From Silvimonas amylolytica (GTDB lineage: Bacteria > Pseudomonadota > Gammaproteobacteria > Burkholderiales > Chitinibacteraceae), in assembly GCF_014645555.1 (NCBI RefSeq), contig NZ_BMLY01000001.1, positions 763,939 to 827,938 of the forward strand: a DNA stretch of 64,000 nucleotides, given 5' to 3'. The notes under the pieces were generated by a model. That model saw only the letters and a program-made list of their open reading frames with translations. It searched no databases and had not been told where the DNA came from. Position numbers and translations under genes: made by a program. Below are positions 36,301 to 45,900 of this stretch, in pieces. Within the stretch, counting starts at the first letter, position 1, and the number at the start of each line of letters is the position of its first letter.

Positions 36301-36520
36301 GCAGAGGAGGCCGAACTATACTTGATCCTGAAAAAATTGCCAAGCCTGATTGGCAATAAAGCGCATAAACCTTTATTTGTACTCGATTTCTGGTCGTTGT
36401 CAAAACGGGTGTTTGCGGGTCGCGTGCGGCTCACAGGGTCGATACAATGGGTGCCTCTGTGTCCTGCTTCACATTGGTGCCGTGGGGCTGTTGATCATCT
36501 GCTTTAAGGAAAGCCCGCGC

Positions 36521-37543
36521 GTGAGCCAGTTCGAGCGTCTGACCATTGATGACATTGCCCGTCTTGCCAAAGTATCCCGTACTACGGCCAGCATGGTGCT
36601 CAACGGCTACGCCGAGCGTTATCGCATTTCCAAAGCAACGGTAGAACGCGTGCTACAGGTGGCCGCAGAGCATCATTTCAGCCCATCACAATCGGCCCGG
36701 GCCTTGCGCTCACGCCGTAGCCACACGATCGGCCTTGTGATTCCGGATCTGACCAACTCGGCCCATTCGGCCCTCGCACAGGCAGTGGAAACACAGTGTC
36801 GTGAGCGCGGTTATCAGATGATGATGGTGACAAGTGATGAAGACCCGGCGCTTGAAACGGAATGCATTGCGCATCTGGTTGCGCGGCAGGTCGATGGTGT
36901 CATCGTCGTACCTTGTGCAACGGACCCTCAGCACTATCAAAAATGGCTCAAGCGTTTGCCGATCGTTTTTGTGGATCGGGCGGTAGAAGGTTTGCCGGTA
37001 CCCTCAGTCATTACCGACGCGACAGGTATTGTCGCCGGGCTGATTGGCGACGCGCTGGCTGCTGGCGCGCGGGAAGTGGTGTATTTCGGCGGGCAACCGG
37101 AGATCTCTGCCAGCCGGGATCGCCTTGCCGGATACACGCAAGCGCTCGCTGCACATGGCCTGCCCGTGCGTGACGAGCTGGTATTCCAGCGTGACTATCA
37201 GCGCGAATCCGGTTACGCCATGATGCAACAGTGGTTTGCCGCGCATCAGCGCTACCCTGAAGTACTGTTTGTGGGTGCAATCACCTTGCTGGAAGGTGTA
37301 CTGGCATTTCTGAACGAACAACACAAGCTGACCCAGGCGCCGGGGCGTTTGCTGACCTTTGACGATCACCAGTTGCTCGACTGCCTGCCCTTGTCGATAG
37401 ATGCCATCGTGCAAGACGCCAATGGTCTGGCGGGCGAGAGCCTGTCACGCGTACTCGCTTTGCTGGAAGGCCAGACCCAGGCCGGCAGTACTCGCGTACC
37501 TGCGCGCGTCCATTACCGTAGCCCGCGTGCCGCTGTTTTGTGA
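36521..37543 (+). CDS. cra: LacI family transcriptional regulator, Cra/FruR-like
   Basis: The 340-residue protein starts at the GTG at 36521 with AAGGA upstream. The helix-turn-helix (LTIDDIARLAKVSRTTASMV, hinge ALRSRRSHTIGLVIPD) and the periplasmic-binding-like core are typical of LacI regulators. It follows Cra/FruR closely: NGYAERYRISKATVERVL, ECIAHLVARQVDGVIVV, VVYFGGQPEISASRDR and LLTFDDHQLLDCLPL. Cra controls glycolytic and gluconeogenic flux and is inactivated by phosphorylated fructose metabolites. yvcK, a gluconeogenesis factor gene, starts 87 bases downstream, which fits a carbon-flux role. No fru operon is present here. The gene symbol is a best guess. Confidence 0.75.
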   Translation: MSQFERLTIDDIARLAKVSRTTASMVLNGYAERYRISKATVERVLQVAAEHHFSPSQSARALRSRRSHTIGLVIPDLTNSAHSALAQAVETQCRERGYQMMMVTSDEDPALETECIAHLVARQVDGVIVVPCATDPQHYQKWLKRLPIVFVDRAVEGLPVPSVITDATGIVAGLIGDALAAGAREVVYFGGQPEISASRDRLAGYTQALAAHGLPVRDELVFQRDYQRESGYAMMQQWFAAHQRYPEVLFVGAITLLEGVLAFLNEQHKLTQAPGRLLTFDDHQLLDCLPLSIDAIVQDANGLAGESLSRVLALLEGQTQAGSTRVPARVHYRSPRAAVL

Positions 37544-37630
37544 TTTGCTTTGTAACTGGCTAGATACCCGCGTTTTGCCATGCAGCGCTACACTGCTGTA
37601 TGAACCCGTAGTTGATGTGGACCCGACAGC

Positions 37631-38608
37631 ATGCCTTTTCATCTGACCTACCCCAAAGTCGTCGCGCTGGGCGGAGGCACTGGCCTTTCTTCCCTTTTGC
37701 GCGGGTTGAAGCATTTTCCGGTGGATATCTCCGCCATTGTCACCGTGGCCGACGATGGCGGCTCATCAGGCATTCTGAATCGCGAACTCAAAGTGCCACC
37801 GCCCGGCGACATTCGTAACGTATTGGTCGCGCTCAGCGAAGCAGAGGGTATTTTTCGCGATCTGCTGCAGTTCCGCTTTCAAAGCGATGAAGGCGGCCAT
37901 TATCTGGATGGCCATTCGCTGGGAAATCTATTGATTGTCGCCATGTTCAGCCTCACTCATGGCAATTTTGTCGAGGCCGTGGAGAACATTGGCAAAGTGC
38001 TGAATATCAAGGGCCGCGTCTACCCCGCTTGTCCGCACGCCACGGTCTTGCATGCCCAGTTGCAGGATGGCCGCGTGGTGAAAGGCGAATCGCAACTGGC
38101 CTTTCAAGGCTCCCGCATCCAGCGCGTATTTTTTGATCATGATGTCCACGCCGAACCCCAAGCCGTCAAAGCGATCGAAAACGCAGATGTGATCGTGCTC
38201 GGGCCGGGTAGCGTGTTTACCAGCGTGCTGCCCAACCTGTTGCTGCCAGAAATCGCCGCTGCCATTAATGCCAATACCCGGGCCGAGAAGGTCTATATCT
38301 GCAACCTGATGACCGAACACGGCGAAACGGACGACATGTCGGCGTCCCAGCATGTGCAAGCCATTCTGGATCACGGCATTGAGCGTGTAAGCAAAGTGAT
38401 TGTGAATGAAGAAAGCTTGCCGACTGACGTGCTGGGCCGTTACGAAGCCGAGGAAGCGCGCCCGGTGATCAACGACTTTGAAAAGCTCTGGGAAATGGGC
38501 GTAGAGGCCATCTCTGCGCGCATCGCCAACCTCAGCGATGGCACTGCGCGGCATGATCCGATCAAGCTGGCTGCCGCCGTCTACAGTATTGCACTGGGCA
38601 GTGTCTGA
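37631..38608 (+). CDS. yvcK: Gluconeogenesis factor YvcK/CofD-like protein
   Basis: The 325-residue protein shows the YvcK family hallmarks: KVVALGGGTGLSSLLRGL at the N-terminus, then TVADDGGSSGILNRE, PPGDIRNVLVALSE, HSLGNLLIVA and VIVLGPGSVFTSVLPNLL. Related CofD enzymes are phosphotransferases in coenzyme F420 synthesis. YvcK in F420-free bacteria binds UDP-sugars and is needed for growth on gluconeogenic carbon sources and normal cell envelope. The length matches the family. The ribosome binding site is weak. It follows the Cra-like gene on the same strand. Confidence 0.9.
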   Translation: MPFHLTYPKVVALGGGTGLSSLLRGLKHFPVDISAIVTVADDGGSSGILNRELKVPPPGDIRNVLVALSEAEGIFRDLLQFRFQSDEGGHYLDGHSLGNLLIVAMFSLTHGNFVEAVENIGKVLNIKGRVYPACPHATVLHAQLQDGRVVKGESQLAFQGSRIQRVFFDHDVHAEPQAVKAIENADVIVLGPGSVFTSVLPNLLLPEIAAAINANTRAEKVYICNLMTEHGETDDMSASQHVQAILDHGIERVSKVIVNEESLPTDVLGRYEAEEARPVINDFEKLWEMGVEAISARIANLSDGTARHDPIKLAAAVYSIALGSV

Positions 38609-38636
38609 AAGTACGCCTGGCGGCAAAACCAACAAA

Positions 38637-38653
38637 TGCGTCAGATTGACGCA
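38637..38653. repeat. Inverted repeat TGCGTCA-GAT-TGACGCA
   Basis: Perfect 7-bp arms with a 3-base loop, 29 bases after the yvcK stop. There is no T-run. It may end yvcK transcription in a factor-dependent manner or act as an operator for the LprI-type gene, whose possible -10 box TATAAT is at 38685-38690. Confidence 0.4.
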
Positions 38654-38788
38654 GGGATAAATCGATTTTGCAATGACCACGGCATATAATCGCCGCGATG
38701 AAGCCATGGCCCTTTCCGGGCGCCCTGCCCGGCCAGCGCTTCAGATTTCCTTCACGCCCTCGCGGCGTTTGCCTTCAGGATCAAAATC

Positions 38789-39175
38789 ATGAACAAATCC
38801 CTGGTTTTCGGCGCTGCTCTCGTGATCGCCACTTTTGCCGCCGGCGCACAAGCTGCCGGTTGCGGCAAGCCGCGCAATGCGTTTGATACCGTCTACTGTG
38901 CCGGCAACCTGTTCTCGCAAACCGACAAGTCGCTTAACCAGACTTATTCTGAACTGCGCAAGCAACTGACACCGGATCAGCAAAATACGCTCAAACAAGG
39001 TCAACTGGCCTGGATCAAGAATCGTGACGCCAAGTGCAGCCGCGAAGAAGGCGATATGTACTTTGTGAATCTGGATTGCGCCATCACCATGTCGCAAGAG
39101 CGTCTGGACTTCCTGAAAGAACGTCAGCGCGAATGCAGCAGCACCGGTTGCGAGGCCAGCAAGCTGGGCCAGTAA
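38789..39175 (+). CDS. LprI-type (DUF1311) lysozyme inhibitor domain protein
   Basis: The 128-residue protein has a signal peptide ending at AGAQA. It matches the LprI N-terminal/DUF1311 pattern: CGKPRNAFDTVYCAGNLF, the helical DKSLNQTYSELRKQLTPDQQ and GQLAWIKNRDAKC, with several cysteines that likely form disulfides in the periplasm. LprI of Mycobacterium tuberculosis inhibits lysozyme; most proteobacterial members are untested. AGGA lies 8 bases before the ATG. It is a single gene ended by a strong bidirectional terminator. Confidence 0.85.
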   Translation: MNKSLVFGAALVIATFAAGAQAAGCGKPRNAFDTVYCAGNLFSQTDKSLNQTYSELRKQLTPDQQNTLKQGQLAWIKNRDAKCSREEGDMYFVNLDCAITMSQERLDFLKERQRECSSTGCEASKLGQ

Positions 39176-39196
39176 GCCCTTTACGGCGCTTTGCAG

Positions 39197-39234
39197 ACAA
39201 CAAAAAAGGCAGCGCAGGCTGCCTTTTTTGTTGT
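39197..39234. terminator. Bidirectional intrinsic terminator
   Basis: ACAACAAAAAAGGCAGC and GCTGCCTTTTTTGTTGT are a perfect inverted repeat with a 4-base loop. It has T-runs on both strands and sits between the convergent LprI-type gene and the fumarase gene, so it serves both. Confidence 0.9.
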
Positions 39235-39255
39235 CCAGCATATCCGGTCCGGACA

Positions 39256-40776
39256 TCAACCCACAGAGACCGGAATCTTGCCGATCTTTGCTTGCCACTC
39301 TTTCGGGGCCACGGCGTGCACCGACGTACCATTGCTATCTACTGCAACGGTCACCGGCATATCCACCACGTCAAACTCATAAATGGCTTCCATACCCAGG
39401 TCTTCAAATGCAACCACGCGGCTGTGCTTGATCGCTTTGGAAACCAGATAGGCAGCGCCGCCGACCGCCATCAGATACACGGCCTTGTTATCCTTGATGG
39501 CTTCCACGGCGGTCGGGCCACGTTCAGCTTTGCCCACCATCCCCAGCAAGCCGGTGGTTTCCAGCATCTGACGGGTGAACTTGTCCATGCGCGTTGCGGT
39601 GGTCGGGCCAGCCGGGCCGACGACTTCATCACGTACCGGATCAACCGGGCCAACGTAGTAAATGAACCGGTTGGTAAAGTCGACCGGCAATTGCTCGCCC
39701 TTGTTCAGCATGTCGATCATGCGCTTGTGCGCCGCATCGCGGCCGGTCAGCAGCTTGCCGTTTAACAGCAGGGTCTGGCCTGGCTGCCAGGTGGCGACTT
39801 CTGCCGGCGTCACATTGTTCAGATCAACACGCGTCGCGGCGGCCGATGGCGTCCACGTGACATCCGGCCAGTCTTCCAGCTTGGGCGCTTCCAGCTGCGC
39901 GGCGCCGGAGCCATCCAGCACAAAGTGCACGTGGCGGGTTGCAGCGCAGTTGGGGATCATGGCAACCGGCAAGCTGGCAGCGTGGGTCGGGTAATCCTTG
40001 ATCTTCACATCCAGCACAGTCGCAAGGCCACCCAGGCCCTGCGCGCCAATACCCAGCGCGTTGACCTTTTCATACAACTCCAGGCGCAGTTCTTCCACGC
40101 GGTTTTGTGGGCCGCGGGCGATCAACTCGTGGATGTCGATTTCTTCCATGAGCGATTCTTTGGCCATCAGCATGGCTTTTTCTGCTGTACCACCGATGCC
40201 GATCCCCAGCATCCCCGGCGGGCACCAACCTGCGCCCATCAGCGGTACTGTCTTGATGACCCAGTCCACAATCGAATCAGACGGGTTCAGCATGACAAAC
40301 TTGGATTTGTTCTCAGACCCACCGCCCTTGGCGGCGATGTCGACTTCAATGGTGTCACCCGGCACGATCTCGTAATGGATCACGGCTGGCGTATTGTCTT
40401 TGGTGTTCTTGCGACCGCCTGCCGGGTCCATCAGGATGGAGGCACGCAGCTTGTTGTCCGGATGCAGATACGCGCGGCGCACGCCTTCATTGATCATGTC
40501 GGTTACACCCATCGTCGCGCCGGCCCACTGCACATTCATGCCGACGCGCACAAAACAGGTGACGATGCCAGTATCCTGGCAAATAGGACGATGCCCTTCC
40601 GCACACATGCGGCTATTGGTCAGGATCTGCGCGATGGCGTCTTTGGCAGCCGGGCTTTCTTCACGCTCATAAGCTTCACCCAAAGCCTTGATGTAGTCGG
40701 CGGGATGGTAATAGCTGATGTATTGCAAAGCGTCGGCGACGCTTTCGATCAGGTCGTCCTGGCGGATGACGGTCAT
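39256..40776 (-). CDS. fumA: Fumarate hydratase class I (single-chain, 4Fe-4S)
   Basis: The 506-residue enzyme interconverts fumarate and malate in the TCA cycle. The start at 40776 has GGAG 8 bases upstream. Three cysteines that hold the oxygen-sensitive 4Fe-4S cluster are visible in ICQDTG, GAGWCPPG and IPNCAATRH. Alpha and beta parts are fused, as in FumA/FumB, with the beta part beginning about residue 300 and containing AGPTTATRMD and GKAERG. Length fits the family. Transcription ends at the shared terminator 39197-39234. It diverges from the PhnF-type regulator, with a 284-base region between. Confidence 0.93.
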   Translation of the reverse strand: MTVIRQDDLIESVADALQYISYYHPADYIKALGEAYEREESPAAKDAIAQILTNSRMCAEGHRPICQDTGIVTCFVRVGMNVQWAGATMGVTDMINEGVRRAYLHPDNKLRASILMDPAGGRKNTKDNTPAVIHYEIVPGDTIEVDIAAKGGGSENKSKFVMLNPSDSIVDWVIKTVPLMGAGWCPPGMLGIGIGGTAEKAMLMAKESLMEEIDIHELIARGPQNRVEELRLELYEKVNALGIGAQGLGGLATVLDVKIKDYPTHAASLPVAMIPNCAATRHVHFVLDGSGAAQLEAPKLEDWPDVTWTPSAAATRVDLNNVTPAEVATWQPGQTLLLNGKLLTGRDAAHKRMIDMLNKGEQLPVDFTNRFIYYVGPVDPVRDEVVGPAGPTTATRMDKFTRQMLETTGLLGMVGKAERGPTAVEAIKDNKAVYLMAVGGAAYLVSKAIKHSRVVAFEDLGMEAIYEFDVVDMPVTVAVDSNGTSVHAVAPKEWQAKIGKIPVSVG

Positions 40777-40944
40777 GACGTACTCCGTGGTGCAGGCAGG
40801 TAAGAAGAGAAACGAGGATTTTACCCTGGCCCGTGTAGTCATGCCCAAGCGGGTTACACGTATAGCACTGAACAGTTAGTTCGGTACGCAAAACACCTTA
40901 TTTGTCAGTGCCTTGGGGTGTTGCGACACAAATACTTCATGTTG

Positions 40945-40990
40945 TACCGACAGAATGACCAAACGGTCGGTAGTGTAATCATCTAGATGA
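40945..40990. promoter_or_regulatory. Operator-like inverted repeats upstream of the PhnF-type regulator
   Basis: TACCGAC (40945-40951) and GTCGGTA (40966-40972) are 7-bp arms 14 bases apart. TCATCTAGATGA (40979-40990) is a perfect 12-bp palindrome. The latter resembles HutC/PhnF-type GntR operators, which have a central CTAG or TATA flanked by short arms. It lies about 70 bases before the regulator gene, consistent with autoregulation. Confidence 0.45.
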
Positions 40991-41060
40991 AATAACCGTG
41001 CGTTAAGATAGCGCATCGGTCAGCGGCGGCGTGCCGCATTCCCCCAAGTGGATAACAAGA

Positions 41061-41792
41061 ATGAACATCAACGTAGAACGTGGTTCGGGCATTGCCCTGT
41101 GGCGCCAGATTGAAGAAACCCTGGCTGCCGAGATTGCCCGCAAAATCCTGCGCGAACGCCTGCCCAACGAAACCGAACTGGCCACCCGCTTTGGCGTAAA
41201 CCGCCATACCGTGCGCCGCGCTGTACAAGCGCTCGAAGCCCGCGGTCTGGTGCGTATCGAACAAGGTCGCGGCACCTTTGTTCAGGAAGAGTTCATCGAC
41301 TACAAGCTGGGCAAGCGCAGTCGTTTCTCACACAGCCTTGAAAAACAGCAACTGGCCGGCACCAGCCAGGTACAACGCTCCCGCGAAGTGGTGCCGCGCG
41401 ATGAAGTCTGCGCCATGCTCGGTGTCGCCAACGGTACGCCTGCACTGCAGGTTGATGCACTGGATGTCGTTGATGGCCGCGTCATTGGCGTGTGTACGCA
41501 GTATTTTCCGCTGCCACGTTTTCGCGGGTTTGATGTGACGTATAAACACCACGGCTCGGTCGCACGGGCGTTAGGTGATGTCGGCATTACCGAATACAGC
41601 CGTAAACTGAGCCGCGTCAGCACTCGTCTGCCGGAAGCCGATTGCGCGCAACAGTTGGGGCAGCCCAAAACCCAACCCATCCTGTTCGTGGAAAGCGTGT
41701 ACATCGACGGCACAGGCCAGCCCATCGAATATGGCATTACCCGCTTTGCAGGGGACGCCGTACAACTTTTGTTTGAGCCGGAAGCCGTTTGA
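41061..41792 (+). CDS. phnF: GntR family (HutC/PhnF-type) transcriptional regulator
   Basis: The 243-residue protein has an N-terminal winged helix (ALWRQIEETLAAEIARKIL, then NETELATRFGVNRHTVRRAV and GLVRIEQGRGTFV). A C-terminal UTRA ligand domain follows. The overall pattern is that of PhnF, a regulator of phosphonate uptake in enterics. However, no phn gene lies nearby and the partner is a NUDIX hydrolase that overlaps by one base (TGATG), so its true regulon may differ. I chose the ATG at 41061; a GTG at 41031 is an alternative. The regulator name is family-based. Confidence 0.75.
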   Translation: MNINVERGSGIALWRQIEETLAAEIARKILRERLPNETELATRFGVNRHTVRRAVQALEARGLVRIEQGRGTFVQEEFIDYKLGKRSRFSHSLEKQQLAGTSQVQRSREVVPRDEVCAMLGVANGTPALQVDALDVVDGRVIGVCTQYFPLPRFRGFDVTYKHHGSVARALGDVGITEYSRKLSRVSTRLPEADCAQQLGQPKTQPILFVESVYIDGTGQPIEYGITRFAGDAVQLLFEPEAV

Positions 41793-42595
41793 TGTCTTTG
41801 CGCCTTGAGGTTGAGCAGCATATTGCCAACCAACCCCGTTTTGCCAGCCATGAGCTAACCCGCTTCAACATTCTGGGTTTTGATCTGGGATGGCTGGAAC
41901 CGGTGACGGTCGATTTTCTCACGGCACACAACGCGGCATTTGCGTTGCAGACCGACCGTATCGTATTGCAGGCCCAATCCGGCAACGAAGCAGCCCGCAT
42001 CCTCACCGAGGCCGCCCTGGCCATGAAGGCCGCCGGACTGATCAAAGGCTGGCGCAACGAGCTTTATACCGTCCTCGCGCCCCAAGCTGATGGCTTGCCA
42101 GACTTCTCTCATCCCCTCTTTCAGCTTGAACGCGGTGCGTTCCGGCGTTACGGCCTGCTGAGTCTGGCTGTGCATATCAATGGCTGGGGTACGGATCACC
42201 GCATGTGGATTGGTCAGCGCGCGGCCAGCAAAGCGGTAGATCCAGGCCGGCTGGATAACATTGCTGCGGGTGGCATGGCGGCGGGTGAAGATGCCCGCAC
42301 ATGCGCGATTCGGGAGTTATGGGAAGAAGCCGGCGTACCGGCAGACATTGCCGGGCGTGTTGTTGCCGCAGGGGAAATCCGCACGACCCGCAACGAGGTC
42401 GATGGCACGCATGACGAAATCCTCTATTGCTACGACCTGGAAGTGCCGGCGGGTTTTACGCCGCACAATACCGATGGCGAAGTAGCCGGGTTCGTAGCCC
42501 TGAGCGTAGATGAACTGGTCGCACATCTGCCACGGCTAACCTGGGATGCGTCGCTGGTCGCAGCCGATTTTCTACTTCGTAAAGGCTGGGTCTAA
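41792..42595 (+). CDS. NUDIX hydrolase with DUF4743 N-terminal domain
   Basis: The 267-residue protein has an N-terminal DUF4743-type region (residues 1-115; GFDLGWLEPVTVDFL, LITKGWR-like LIKGWRNELYTVLA). A NUDIX domain follows whose box spans G-x5-E-x7-R-E-L-W-E-E-A-G-V, with all consensus residues. This arrangement is known from NUDIX enzymes that hydrolyse damaged thiamine diphosphate analogues (fungal Tnr3 N-terminus and plant relatives), so a metabolite-repair role is likely but unproven. The ATG at 41792 overlaps the regulator's stop, indicating translational coupling. Confidence 0.85.
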   Translation: MSLRLEVEQHIANQPRFASHELTRFNILGFDLGWLEPVTVDFLTAHNAAFALQTDRIVLQAQSGNEAARILTEAALAMKAAGLIKGWRNELYTVLAPQADGLPDFSHPLFQLERGAFRRYGLLSLAVHINGWGTDHRMWIGQRAASKAVDPGRLDNIAAGGMAAGEDARTCAIRELWEEAGVPADIAGRVVAAGEIRTTRNEVDGTHDEILYCYDLEVPAGFTPHNTDGEVAGFVALSVDELVAHLPRLTWDASLVAADFLLRKGWV

Positions 42596-42621
42596 GCCGT
42601 TATCGGCAGTGTATCTTTTGG

Positions 42622-42997
42622 GTTGCACCCTCAGACCATTTCAAAAGGTGCAACCCCATCCAGGCAAAGGTTGCACCTTTCTGATGCCGCGCGCAGAATC
42701 CGTTGGTATTTTTGCCAATCTGCCCCATCAGGAAGCGCACCATGAGCACCACCACCCTTGGCGTCAAACTGGATGAAACCACCCGGGAACGCTTGAAACA
42801 AGCCGCACAGAAGCTTGATCGCACCCCGCACTGGCTCATCAAACAAGCCATTTTCAATACGCTGGAACAGATTGAACGTGGCCAGGTATTGACGCTGATT
42901 CAGGGTGATGAAGAAGGTGGCGCAACCCAGCATGAGGTTGCACCAGAACAACACCCCCAGGTGCAACCCTTCCTTGAGTTTGCCCAAAGCGTGCAAC
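42622..42997. promoter_or_regulatory. Cluster of six GTTGCA motifs: probable PutA autoregulatory operators
   Basis: GTTGCA or its complement TGCAAC occurs at 42622-42627, 42649-42654, 42670-42675, 42937-42942, 42962-42967 and 42992-42997. The first three lie in the 146-base gap before putA, embedded in the longer GGTTGCACC. The last three lie inside the start of the coding region. In Escherichia coli the PutA ribbon-helix-helix domain represses its own promoter by binding GTTGCA sites, and this protein has that domain. The density is far above chance. Confidence 0.8.
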
Positions 42998-45900
42998 CGC
43001 AATCGGTACTGCGGGCCGCCATCACCGCCGCGTATCGCCGCCCGGAACCAGAGTGCTTACCCGCCCTGCTGGAACAAGCCCGCTTGCCACAAACCCAGGC
43101 ACACAACGCGCAGCAACTGGCCCGCAAACTGGCCGGCAATCTGCGCGAACAAAAAGTGGGCACTGGCCGTGAGGGCCTGGTTCAAGGCTTGATCCAGGAG
43201 TTCAGTTTGTCATCGCAGGAAGGCGTGGCATTGATGTGTCTGGCCGAAGCATTGCTGCGCATTCCAGACAAAGCCACGCGCGATGCGCTGATCCGCGACA
43301 AGATTGCCCGTGGTAACTGGCATTCGCATGTTGGACAGAGCCCTTCGCTCTTCGTCAATGCCGCCACCTGGGGTTTGCTGCTGACCGGCAAACTGGTCGC
43401 AACGCATACCGAATCTGGCCTTTCCAGTGCCCTCACCCGCATTATTGGCAAGGGGGGCGAGCCCTTGGTGCGTAAAGGCGTAGATATGGCCATGCGCCTG
43501 ATGGGCGAACAGTTTGTGACGGGCGAGACCATCTCTGAAGCACTGGCCAACGCGCGCAAGTTTGAGGACGAGGGGTTCCGTTACTCGTACGACATGCTGG
43601 GCGAAGCAGCCATGACGGAAGTCGATGCCCAACGCTATCTGGCCTCCTATGAACAAGCCATCCGCGCCATTGGCCGCGCCGCGCAAGGCCGGGGTATTTA
43701 TGAGGGCCCGGGCATCTCTATCAAGCTTTCAGCCCTGCACCCACGTTACAGCCGCGCTCAGTACGACCGCGTACAGAGCGAGTTGTACCCACGCTTGAAA
43801 TCACTGGCGGTGCTGGCTCGTCAATTTGATATCGGTATCAATATCGATGCTGAAGAGGCTGATCGCCTGGAGATCTCACTCGATTTGCTGGAACGGCTGT
43901 GTTTCGAGCCCGACCTGGCCGGCTGGAATGGCATTGGCTTTGTGGTGCAGGCCTACCAGAAGCGCTGCCCCTACGTACTGGATTATCTGATTGATCTGGC
44001 CCGCCGTAGCCGCCACCGCTTGATGATCCGCCTGGTAAAAGGCGCGTACTGGGATAGCGAGATCAAGCGTGCGCAGGTCGATGGCCTGGAAGGGTATCCG
44101 GTCTACACCCGCAAGGTTTACACCGATGTGTCTTACCTCGCGTGCGCCCGCAAACTGCTGGCCGTGCCGGAAGCCATTTACCCGCAATTTGCCACCCACA
44201 ATGCCCACACGCTGGCGACCATTTACCACATTGCTGGCCAGAACTATTACCCAGGCCAGTATGAATTCCAGTGCCTGCATGGCATGGGTGAACCGCTGTA
44301 TGAACAGGTCGTCGGCAAGTTGGCAGAGGGCAAACTCAATCGTCCGTGTCGAATCTACGCGCCAGTCGGCACGCATGAAACGCTGCTGGCCTACCTGGTC
44401 CGTCGTCTGCTGGAAAACGGCGCCAATACCTCGTTTGTGAACCGCATTGGCGATGAAACCATCTCTCTGGATGAACTGATTGCTGATCCGGTGGGTGTTG
44501 TCGAAGAAATGCATCGGCATGAAGGCACCCTGGGTCTGCCACACCCGCGCATTGGCCTGCCATCACAATTGTATGGTGCCGCGCGGATCAATTCGGCCGG
44601 GCTGGACCTCTCGAACGAACAACGCCTGGCATCGCTCTCCGCAGCGCTGTTGCATGGCGCAGATGAAACCTGGCGCGCCACGCCACTGATTGAAGGGCTG
44701 ACACCCGCCAGCACGGGCGGTGCAGTGGTTCTGAACCCGGCCGATCACCACGACGTGGTTGGCCACGTCATTGAAGCCACGCCGGCAGACGTGGATGTGG
44801 CCATGCAGGCATCTGTGCACGAGGCCCAGATCTGGCAAGCCACGCCGCCAGAACAGCGCGCCGCCCTGCTGGATCGAGCCGCCGACTTGATGGAAAGCCG
44901 GACGCAGCATTTGATGGGGTTGATCGTGCGTGAAGCGGGCAAGTCGTTGCCCAATGCCATTGCCGAAGTGCGTGAAGCGGTCGATTTCTTGCGCTATTAC
45001 GCCGCGCAGGTGCGTGATCAATTCAGCAACGATACGCATCGCCCGCTTGGCCCGGTGGTCTGTATCAGCCCGTGGAATTTCCCACTGGCCATCTTCACCG
45101 GGCAGGTGGCCGCCGCACTGGCTGCCGGCAATACGGTACTGGCCAAGCCAGCGGAGCAAACCCCGCTGATCGCTGCGCAAGCGGTGCAAATTCTGCATGA
45201 GGCAGGCGTACCTGTCGGCGCAGTACAATTGCTGCCAGGTCTGGGCGAAACCGTGGGTGCTGCATTGGTCAACGACGCGCGCACGCGTGGCGTGATGTTT
45301 ACCGGTTCCACCCAAGTGGCACGCCTTCTGCAACGCAGCCTTGCAGGGCGTCTGAGCACCAACGGTGCGCCGATTCCGCTGATTGCAGAAACCGGCGGCC
45401 AGAACGCGATGATTGTTGATTCGTCCGCATTGACCGAGCAAGTCGTCGCCGATGTACTGGCCTCGGCCTTTGATAGCGCAGGTCAACGATGCTCTGCCCT
45501 GCGCGTGCTGTGTCTGCAGGATGACATTGCTGATCGCGTCCTGGAGATGCTCAAAGGCGGCATGCAAGAGCTGATTGTCGGCAACCCGGATCGCCTCTCC
45601 ACTGACGTCGGCCCGGTCATTGACGCCGAGGCACAGGCCGGCATCCAGAACCATATCGATACGCTGTATGGCAAAGGCCGCAAGATCTATCAGGCCGGCG
45701 AGCCAGAGGCCGGCCGCTACGGCACCTTTATCGCCCCCACACTGATTGAACTGGACAGCATTGCTGAACTGGAGCGCGAAGTGTTCGGCCCGGTGCTGCA
45801 TGTGGTGCGCTGGCAGCGTACGGCCGATCACGCCGGGCTGGATCGCCTGCTTGACCAGATCAATCAGACCGGTTACGGCCTGACCATGGGCATACATACC

